From contig PWFZ01000207.1 of the NCBI GenBank assembly GCA_003555185.1, forward strand, positions 1 through 6,034: a stretch of DNA of 6,034 bases, read 5' to 3'. Shown here one piece after another: positions 1 to 5,453 of the stretch. The stretch comes from Balneolaceae bacterium (GTDB taxonomy: Bacteria; Bacteroidota; Rhodothermia; Balneolales; Balneolaceae). A program made the translations under genes and the position numbers. Numbering within the stretch: position 1 is the first letter of the stretch; every line of letters starts with the position of its first letter. The notes beneath the pieces are model-generated. The model did no database searches and was not told the DNA's origin. It worked only from the letters and a program-made list of their open reading frames with translations.

Positions 1-92
1 AATCCCAATCCCAATCCCAATCCCAATCCCAATCCCAATCCCAATCCCAATCCCAATCCCAATCCCAATCCCAATCCCAATCCCAATCCCAA
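1..92. repeat. Hexanucleotide tandem array (AATCCC)15
   Basis: Fifteen perfect copies of AATCCC followed by AA, with no interruption; the array probably continues left of the window. It is close to, but not a permutation of, the TTAGGG telomere unit. The minus strand reads (GGGATT)n, which is G-runs of three separated by 3-nt loops, so it fits a G-quadruplex motif. A hexamer repeat never shifts frame. Plus-strand frames would encode Asn-Pro, Ile-Pro or Ser-Gln dipeptides, and minus-strand frames Gly-Ile, Gly-Leu or Asp-Trp. All three plus frames stay open past the array, with stops at about 153-155, 182-184 and 193-195. One minus frame stays open from position 292 down to the window edge, with an ATG at 263-265. 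None of these flanking peptides is recognisable, so the array is called as non-coding simple sequence. Confidence 0.97.
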
Positions 93-176
93 CGCAGCCA
101 GATCAGCCGGTTGGCGGACACGATCAGATGGGTGCAGACAGGTTTTTTGGATTGATCTCTCCAATTCACAATTCCG

Positions 177-196
177 ATCACTAAATCAAAAGTGAT
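177..196. promoter_or_regulatory. Spaced inverted repeat just upstream of the glycosyltransferase start
   Basis: ATCACT (177-182) and AGTGAT (191-196) are perfect 6-bp arms around an 8-nt A-rich spacer, ending 11 nt before the start codon at 208. It could be an operator half-site pair or a weak 5'-leader hairpin. Arms this short can arise by chance. No convincing -35/-10 pair or Shine-Dalgarno sequence was seen in 93-207, which otherwise holds nothing identifiable. Confidence 0.2.
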
Positions 197-207
197 ATCT
201 CTTTCAC

Positions 208-1446
208 ATGAATGAACAAAAAAAGCTATTAATAATTGGAAGTGTTTGGCCTGAGCCAAATTCATCGGCAGCGGGCAGCCGGATGATTCAGATCATTGAA
301 CAGTTTCAGCAGAATGGCTGGGAGATTACCTTTGGGAGCATTGCAGGAGATAGTGAATTTTCTGTTGACCTCAAAGAGATCGGAATTCAGAAAGAATCAT
401 TGAAGCTAAACGATGGAAGTTTTGACACTTTTGTGAAGGAGCTGAAACCTGACATTGTACTATTTGATCGATTTATGACCGAAGAGCAGTTTGGCTGGAG
501 GGTCGCTGATCAATGTCCGGATGCCCTGCGAATTTTAGATACGGAGGATTTACACTGTCTCAGAGCGGGGAGAAGAAAAGCGTGGAATGAGAGTCGGGCA
601 TTCACTCTTGACGACTTGATGAGCGATATTTCCCGCCGGGAAATTGCCAGTATTTTTCGGTGTGATCTGTCTCTGATTATTTCAGAATACGAAATGAATC
701 TCTTGACGGAATTTTTTAATGTAGATCCATCTCTTCTACTATATTTACCATTTATGCTCAACCCAATTGATGAATCTGATAAACAAAGTTGGCCTGGTTA
801 TAATAGCAGACAACACTTTATATCTATTGGAAATTTTCTGCATCAACCAAACTGGAATGCGGTACTCTATTTAAAAGAGGAAATCTGGCCAAAAATCAGA
901 GCAGAATTGCCAGATGCTGAACTTCATATTTATGGAGCGTATTCATCAGCAAAGGTGGAGCAAATGCATAAACCGAATAAGGGGTTTATTGTGAAGGGCA
1001 GGGCAGAGGATGCTCAATCGGTAATGAAAAACGCACGTGTTTGCCTTGCTTCTTTGCGTTTTGGTGCAGGTTTGAAAGGAAAACTTATTGAGGCAATGCA
1101 GTGTGGAACGCCAAGTGTGACAACATCTATTGGAGCCGAAGCAATGCATGGGAATTACGACTGGCCGGGATTTATAGAAGATAAATCTGAAGATTTTGCA
1201 GCTTCTGCGATTAGGCTTTACATAGATGAAAAACGTTGGAGTGAAGAGCAATCTAAAGGAAAATGCATCATAAATGATTTGTATCCGAAAGAAGAATTGG
1301 GAAAGAGGTTTATGAAATGTGTTAAAGATCTAATTTCGTCTATAGATGAACATCGGAAGAAAAACTTTATCGGATCGATGTTAATGCATCATTCTATGGC
1401 AAGCACAAAATTTATGTCGCGTTGGATAGAAGAGAAGAATAGATAA
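208..1446 (+). CDS. GT-B fold glycosyltransferase (GT4-like, Glyco_trans_1_4 type)
   Basis: A 412-residue protein, a normal length for a GT-B enzyme. The N-terminal Rossmann-like half begins LLIIGSVWPEP with a Gly/Ser-rich SSAAGSRM segment (residues 19-26), typical of acceptor-domain starts. The C-terminal donor domain starts near residue 203 with FISIGNFLHQPNWNAV, continues through AELHIYG (237-243), and carries the signature FGAGLKGKLIEAMQCGTP (285-302). In that signature the small-residue loop, K291 and E294 fit the nucleotide-sugar binding motif of retaining GT4-like enzymes. No signal peptide or membrane span is seen, so it should act in the cytoplasm or at the inner membrane face, probably in surface polysaccharide, lipopolysaccharide or glycoprotein synthesis; donor and acceptor cannot be read from sequence. 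The ATG lacks a Shine-Dalgarno sequence but gives the expected beta1 start. It stands alone and converges on the GH65 gene. The last 30 residues (HRKKNF onward) lie beyond the usual fold and look poorly conserved. Confidence 0.88.
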   Translation: MNEQKKLLIIGSVWPEPNSSAAGSRMIQIIEQFQQNGWEITFGSIAGDSEFSVDLKEIGIQKESLKLNDGSFDTFVKELKPDIVLFDRFMTEEQFGWRVADQCPDALRILDTEDLHCLRAGRRKAWNESRAFTLDDLMSDISRREIASIFRCDLSLIISEYEMNLLTEFFNVDPSLLLYLPFMLNPIDESDKQSWPGYNSRQHFISIGNFLHQPNWNAVLYLKEEIWPKIRAELPDAELHIYGAYSSAKVEQMHKPNKGFIVKGRAEDAQSVMKNARVCLASLRFGAGLKGKLIEAMQCGTPSVTTSIGAEAMHGNYDWPGFIEDKSEDFAASAIRLYIDEKRWSEEQSKGKCIINDLYPKEELGKRFMKCVKDLISSIDEHRKKNFIGSMLMHHSMASTKFMSRWIEEKNR

Positions 1447-1736
1447 CATGAATTTGGCATATGAAGTTAGGTTTAAAATGATCTTACTTCTTTGAAAAGT
1501 GGGAGTTAAGACTTTCCCCTAAAAAGGAGCTCCGAACGCCAGCGATTCTCGCGAAGCTAAATACAGAGGAGTATTCGTTGTGTTCTAATACGATTATGAA
1601 TGCAGATCTAATGTGAATTGGACAAATGTGGAACTTTAATGGTCTTGTTTTCCCCTGTGATCGCCGTGGTTAAACAGTAGTCGCCTCGACTGAGAAGCAA
1701 ACTTTTCAAGTGTTCCAAAAAAATGACGTTAAATAA
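1447..1736. other. Intergenic stretch with no convincing gene
   Basis: About 290 bp between the convergent glycosyltransferase and GH65 genes. Two open frames were seen. One is a 15-codon ATG frame at 1448-1495 (MNLAYEVRFKMILLL), beginning one base after the upstream stop. The other is a start-less frame at 1482-1616 that reads KKELRTPAILAKLNTEEY in its middle. Neither is recognised. Positions 1521-1556 are clearly richer in G+C than the surroundings and include the 8-bp palindrome GGAGCTCC (1526-1533). A small perfect hairpin, AGTCG-CCT-CGACT, lies at 1679-1691 but has no T-tract, so it is not called a terminator. The stretch could be the decayed remnant of a lost gene or a short dispersed repeat. 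Confidence 0.5.
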
Positions 1737-1763
1737 AAAGGCCTCAAATTTATTGAGGCTTTT
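1737..1763 (-). terminator. Intrinsic terminator of the GH65 gene
   Basis: GCCTCAA (1741-1747) pairs with TTGAGGC (1753-1759) around a 5-nt loop. The stem extends outward through one G-U and three A-T pairs. Read on the minus strand, it begins 5 nt after the GH65 stop codon and is followed by CTTTTTATTT, as expected for a Rho-independent terminator. On the plus strand the stem is followed by TTTT, so it may also stop transcripts from the convergent glycosyltransferase, although that gene ends almost 300 bp upstream. Confidence 0.85.
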
Positions 1764-1768
1764 AAAAT

Positions 1769-3790
1769 TTATCTGTTTTCGAATGTTACGCCATCTACGC
1801 CCACTCCTGTAATAGTCAGTGATTGCCAGCCTCTAGGAAGCGGAGTATCTAGCTGAATAATACCCTCATCGGTAAGTTCCAGTCCACCAAACCCTGACAA
1901 AATTGCCTGCAGCATTCCGCCGGCACCTGTTGCAAAGTATGGGTTGGTTCCATCGGCTATTTCTGCAATCACACCAAATGGAGGGAGCTCATTAGGTTTA
2001 TACCCTCGGGTAAATAATTCGTAGGCCTCGTCTCTGTCACCAAGTCTTGAGCTGATTACAGAATAAACGGAGTGAGTCATGGCAGGGCCTCGCGGATCCA
2101 CTCTTTGTTGATAGTAGTTCAGGTTTTTTCTCATCTGCTCGCGATCCGTAACAATTTTGAGCGGGTAAGAAAGCAGGTTTACATCTGCTTGTTTGATCAT
2201 TTCGCCTTCATAAGTTGCATGTTCGCGGGTTGTACCGTCTTCAAATTCCAGAATTGGAATATTATCGGCCACATTTTTCCATTGCGGGTTAGGTGTATAT
2301 CCTAAAACTTCTGCTGCTTTTGTGGCATGATTCAGCACAGATATAGCTGTGGCGTTTGTAAAGGCATTATTATCAACGTTTTCAGCATGTTCATCGGCAG
2401 CCACAACATTGATAATGTCAAAGTTTCCATTTTCATCTTCTTCAACTCTGCTGATCCAAAAATTAGCTACTTCTTCAAGCAGTGGATAACCTTCCGTTTC
2501 AAGCCAGAACTTATCTTGTGTTACCTGAAAATAATTCCAGAAAGAGATACCAACGACTGCCGTAATGTGATGCTGAAACGGTCCTGTAAGTGCCCAAACG
2601 GGAGTAGCTTCCTGACCCACATCATTCGACTCCCAGGGAAACATCGCTCCATCGTAACCGTGTCCAAATGCTTTAAGTCTCGCGCCTTCCAACCGATCAG
2701 ATCGATAATCAACAATAGATCGTGCAAGTTCGGGCTGGAGCATAAGCAGGGGAGGATACATCCAGATTTCAGTATCCCAAAACACGTGGCCGTTATAACC
2801 GAGGCCGGATAATCCCATGGGAGATAGACTTAACCTCGATCCTTCCCGTACAAACGAGTAGAGATGATATAGTACAGACCTAACATCCAGCTGATCCTGC
2901 TCATTTCCTTCGATGATGATATCACTTTTCCATAAGTCGTCCCAGGCGGCATTATGACGATTAAGAAGCCTGTCACGGCCTTCGAGCATGGCATAAACAC
3001 TTAACCGTTCTGCTTCTCCATGGGCGTCATCATAGTGTTCGGTTGATGTGGCTGAACTTACAATACTAAACCGATACGTTTCTCCGGCACTCAACTCTTT
3101 TGTTACATGTGTTAAATGCATGTTGTGATCCCAATCTTCGTGTACATAATTCGGCATTGACTCTTCATCAAACAGAAAACTGTTAGACACCGCAATGGTG
3201 TGCTTTCCAGTGGGACTTTCTGCTACGGATGTCATCAACGGAATTTGAACGTGTGGTCGATCAATAACAGCATAATAATTTCGAACGTCTCTCAGGTGAT
3301 CGGGGGCTTCAATAACGGATGCCGGCTTGATAGTGACGTCCTGTAAAGCTTTTACCTCCATATCGATCAGGCTAGTAAAAGGGAGGTGTCGAAGAGAACG
3401 AACCCGGTAGGTTACTTCCACTTTATCATCAAAAGTAAATATGGTTTCGAAGTAAGCCTGTCGCATATTCAATTTCTGCGACATATTTGAGATGTTATTC
3501 TGGTTTATGCGTTCACCATCAACATCGAGATTCATTCCCGCAAAATTAAATCCCCGTAAAATGTTTGATACACGTCCACGTCCGTAATAATCGTAAACAC
3601 CATTTAATACGGTATCACTGACTTTCAATGGTTCAGCTGACGATACAATTCCAACCATTCCATTAGCTACTGTAACACCATAGTAATTGTTTGGGTTGAT
3701 TTCATCTGCTTCCAAAACCCAACCTGAATTCTGTGCATTAACTTGCATGACTAGAAATAGTGTTATTGAAAAAAGTAAACATACTTTCAT
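1769..3790 (-). CDS. Exported GH65 alpha-glucoside hydrolase, probable kojibiose (alpha-1,2) glucosidase
   Basis: A 673-residue protein with a Sec signal peptide (hydrophobic residues 4-16, probable cleavage after VNA-Q, residues 17-20), so it acts in the periplasm or at the cell surface. The usual GH65 layout is visible: an N-terminal beta-sandwich (about 24-260), a helical linker, an (alpha/alpha)6 catalytic barrel (about 295-640) and a short C-terminal beta segment. Family motifs are GHVFWDTEIWMYPPLL (334-349), ADEHAENVDNNAFTN (465-479) with E467 as the predicted general acid, and KQADV (533-537). E610, in GVIAEIADGTNPYFATGAGG (606-625), sits where the Flavobacterium johnsoniae GH65 alpha-1,2-glucosidase has its catalytic base (E472/E616 there, from memory). 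Phosphorylases of the family bind phosphate instead, so hydrolysis by inversion is inferred. The exact substrate (kojibiose, trehalose, or a glucosylated natural product) is not proven. The ATG at 3788-3790 gives a clean signal peptide. It has its own terminator downstream and another directly upstream, so it is probably transcribed alone. Confidence 0.9.
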   Translation of the reverse strand: MKVCLLFSITLFLVMQVNAQNSGWVLEADEINPNNYYGVTVANGMVGIVSSAEPLKVSDTVLNGVYDYYGRGRVSNILRGFNFAGMNLDVDGERINQNNISNMSQKLNMRQAYFETIFTFDDKVEVTYRVRSLRHLPFTSLIDMEVKALQDVTIKPASVIEAPDHLRDVRNYYAVIDRPHVQIPLMTSVAESPTGKHTIAVSNSFLFDEESMPNYVHEDWDHNMHLTHVTKELSAGETYRFSIVSSATSTEHYDDAHGEAERLSVYAMLEGRDRLLNRHNAAWDDLWKSDIIIEGNEQDQLDVRSVLYHLYSFVREGSRLSLSPMGLSGLGYNGHVFWDTEIWMYPPLLMLQPELARSIVDYRSDRLEGARLKAFGHGYDGAMFPWESNDVGQEATPVWALTGPFQHHITAVVGISFWNYFQVTQDKFWLETEGYPLLEEVANFWISRVEEDENGNFDIINVVAADEHAENVDNNAFTNATAISVLNHATKAAEVLGYTPNPQWKNVADNIPILEFEDGTTREHATYEGEMIKQADVNLLSYPLKIVTDREQMRKNLNYYQQRVDPRGPAMTHSVYSVISSRLGDRDEAYELFTRGYKPNELPPFGVIAEIADGTNPYFATGAGGMLQAILSGFGGLELTDEGIIQLDTPLPRGWQSLTITGVGVDGVTFENR

Positions 3791-3823
3791 ATAAGAAATT
3801 TTGAAATTTCAGGAGACTTGATG

Positions 3824-3857
3824 ATCTAACCTGCTTTGTTATACCTCAATGTTAGAT
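3824..3857. promoter_or_regulatory. Spaced inverted repeat in the GH65 upstream region
   Basis: ATCTAAC (3824-3830) and GTTAGAT (3851-3857) are perfect 7-bp arms with a 20-bp spacer; counting the outer bases the arms match at 9 of 10 positions. The spacer contains, on the minus strand, TATAAC (3838-3843), a fair -10-like hexamer about 48-53 bp before the GH65 start codon. No good -35 hexamer and no Bacteroidota-type TAnnTTTG element was found at the right distance. Because a terminator lies just upstream, GH65 needs a promoter in 3791-3886, and this repeat is the best candidate for a regulator site. It is unverified. Confidence 0.3.
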
Positions 3858-3886
3858 TATTACTTTTATAATCCTAAATATAATCC

Positions 3887-3918
3887 AAAAAAAAAGCCGC
3901 GTTTTGCAACGCGGCTTT
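3887..3918 (-). terminator. Strong intrinsic terminator of the permease gene
   Basis: GCCGCGTT (3896-3903) pairs perfectly with AACGCGGC (3908-3915) around the 4-nt loop TTGC, with three further A-T pairs at the base. On the minus strand the stem is followed by nine consecutive T residues, and it begins about 25 nt after the permease stop codon. The GC-rich stem and long U-tract make this a textbook Rho-independent terminator. It separates the permease transcript from GH65, arguing that the two same-strand genes are not one simple operon, though read-through is possible. Confidence 0.93.
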
Positions 3919-3942
3919 AAAACTCATAGATAATTATTTCTA

Positions 3943-5340
3943 TCAGGATACAGTACCCGGACTTGTTTCAGCCGGTTCAGTATCCGCTATCGGTGATACA
4001 TTAGCATCAATAGTCTCTGCCTCCACTTCATCATCCCAGAAAAAGAGATAGAACATTACTGCAACACCCACGGCTATAATTGCCGGCATTATCCAGAATG
4101 AGAATGCTCCGGCCAGCCAGCCCGCTTCAGTAGATCCGTCAAGGTTGATACTGTCTCCCCACCAGCCTAACAGGTAGTTACCAATCAACATACCGGCTCC
4201 ATAGGTAAGGATATTGTAGAATCCCTGAGCACTGGCCCTTAGATTTTTGGGGGCTTTCTTCTCTACATATAACTGACCGGTTACGAAGAAGAAATCGTAA
4301 CATACACCGTGGAGAGCTATACCCAGTAGCACAAGCATCACGGAATCAGGAAAGATTCCAAAGAGGAAGTATCGTGCAGCCCATGCTAACATTCCAACTA
4401 AAAGCATCCATTTTACGCCCAACCGAAGTAGAAAGAATGGAATCAAAATCATAAATAAAACTTCACTCATTTGACCAATCGCCATAAAGGAAGCAGCCTG
4501 ATCGCCAAATGCTACAGCCGTAACAAAGTCATTTGTTCGTGCATAATAGAAAGCCAAAGGAATACTGATGGCAAAACTACTTATGCAAAAAACCGCGAAG
4601 TTTCTGTTCGATAATAGTTTAATGGCATCGAGTCCGAGTGCTTCATATAAGTTGAACTTCTTTCCTTTTTCAGATGGAGGGGCAGCAGGAAGAGTGAAAC
4701 TGTAAAGTCCATAAATTAGGGAGATAACGGCACTCATCTGTAATGGAATAGCCGTTGCCTGAATATTACTTTCCACACCTGTAATTACTGTGAGTAAAGG
4801 TACATCGATCCAGCCAAGCACAGTTTGCGATACAACAAAACCCGCAACTATCCACCCAAGTGTTCCCCAAACACGAATCTTAGGAAATTCTCTGTCAGGG
4901 TCATCAATATTTGCGAAAGATATGGCGTTTACGAGCGCAAGGGTTGGCATGTATAACATAAAATATGCCAGCATCACCCATATGAAAATTCCAGGTTCGT
5001 TAGTGATTGTAGCTGCATACCAAAGAATACCGGCACCGAGAATGTGGCATACCGCATTGACCCGTTCAGCATTAAAATATCTATCGGCTATTAATCCTAC
5101 GAGAACCGGAGCAAGAAGGGCTGCCCAGTTATGAGTTGCATAAGCTTGACCAATAATTGAATTGAGACCTTCTTCTCCTTGAAATATGTCGAGGAGATAA
5201 ACACCCATAGTAACAAAGAAGCCACCCCATATAAAAAACTGGAGGAACATCATGATACTTAAACGCGATATTACAAATCTATTATCATTCATATACAGTT
5301 GAGATTTTGTAGTCATTTTATTTATCGCATGAATATTCAT
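3943..5340 (-). CDS. MFS permease of the nucleoside:H+ symporter (NHS/NupG) family, likely a sugar importer
   Basis: 465 residues with about twelve membrane segments (roughly 28-50, 68-85, 95-111, 115-137, 157-175, 198-216, 247-266, 281-302, 308-328, 333-355, 370-393, 412-435). Family landmarks shared with E. coli NupG/XapB are LYMPTLALVNAISF (129-142), RVWGTLGWIVAG (156-167), GQMSEVLFMILIPFFL (289-304), and CYDFFFVTGQLYVEKKAP (347-364) leading into RASAQG (368-373). It should drive proton-coupled uptake across the inner membrane. In E. coli the substrates are nucleosides. Here there is no nucleoside gene, and the GH65 and Gfo/Idh neighbours suggest a sugar or oxidised sugar; this is inference. 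The start is uncertain: ATGs at residues 1, 9 and 17 are in frame, residue 17 (MNDNRF) gives the usual family N-terminus, and residue 9 has the A-rich upstream AATAAA. The 30-residue acidic tail after the last segment (from DDEVEAE) makes it longer than NupG (418 residues). Confidence 0.9.
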   Translation of the reverse strand: MNIHAINKMTTKSQLYMNDNRFVISRLSIMMFLQFFIWGGFFVTMGVYLLDIFQGEEGLNSIIGQAYATHNWAALLAPVLVGLIADRYFNAERVNAVCHILGAGILWYAATITNEPGIFIWVMLAYFMLYMPTLALVNAISFANIDDPDREFPKIRVWGTLGWIVAGFVVSQTVLGWIDVPLLTVITGVESNIQATAIPLQMSAVISLIYGLYSFTLPAAPPSEKGKKFNLYEALGLDAIKLLSNRNFAVFCISSFAISIPLAFYYARTNDFVTAVAFGDQAASFMAIGQMSEVLFMILIPFFLLRLGVKWMLLVGMLAWAARYFLFGIFPDSVMLVLLGIALHGVCYDFFFVTGQLYVEKKAPKNLRASAQGFYNILTYGAGMLIGNYLLGWWGDSINLDGSTEAGWLAGAFSFWIMPAIIAVGVAVMFYLFFWDDEVEAETIDANVSPIADTEPAETSPGTVS

Positions 5341-5354
5341 TTAATCGTTGATAA

Positions 5355-5385
5355 GTGCAAGTAAAATGCTGTGATTGAGTTGCAC
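5355..5385. promoter_or_regulatory. Spaced inverted repeat in the divergent permease/oxidoreductase control region
   Basis: GTGCAA (5355-5360) and TTGCAC (5380-5385) form perfect 6-bp arms with a 19-bp spacer, within the 113-bp gap between the two divergent genes. On the minus strand the outer arm overlaps TTGTGC, which is followed 17 nt later by TTACTT, a poor but possible -35/-10 pair for the permease. A shared regulator binding here could control both genes. The arms are short and the site is unproven. Confidence 0.28.
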
Positions 5386-5434
5386 AATTTGGGAATCTTC
5401 TTTATCTGTATATAGAATAAATTAAAGACAATCA

Positions 5435-5440
5435 TATAAT
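5435..5440 (+). promoter_or_regulatory. Possible -10 element for the oxidoreductase gene
   Basis: A perfect TATAAT lies 13 nt before the start codon, which would give a very short leader of about 7 nt. There is no recognisable -35 hexamer at 16-18 bp spacing (positions around 5411-5418 read ATAGAA-like). The region is AT-rich and a second TATAAT overlaps the ATG itself (5450-5455), so the match may be chance. Confidence 0.2.
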
Positions 5441-5453
5441 CTGATAGAGTATA

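Noticed and set aside
1..92. Telomere repeat or CRISPR array
   Set aside because: The unit is GGGATT, not a permutation of TTAGGG, and the neighbouring genes are bacterial. The units are 6 bp with no spacers, so it cannot be a CRISPR array.
510..1251. Minus-strand open frames of 83 and 101 codons inside the glycosyltransferase
   Set aside because: They lie wholly antisense to a gene with clear family motifs, resemble no protein family and have Arg/Ser/Cys-rich shadow composition.
1679..1691. Hairpin AGTCG-CCT-CGACT as a terminator of the glycosyltransferase
   Set aside because: Only five base pairs and no T-tract on either strand.
2072..2812. Plus-strand open frames of 77 and 161 codons, and a second minus frame of 68 codons, inside GH65
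   Set aside because: All overlap the well-supported GH65 catalytic region. Their translations are low-information, rich in Cys, Ile and Phe, and show no motif.
4790..5134. 114-codon plus-strand open frame within the permease gene
   Set aside because: Antisense shadow of the permease; no recognisable domain.
1769..5340. GH65 and permease as one operon
   Set aside because: A strong intrinsic terminator with a nine-T tract lies between them, so separate transcripts are more likely.
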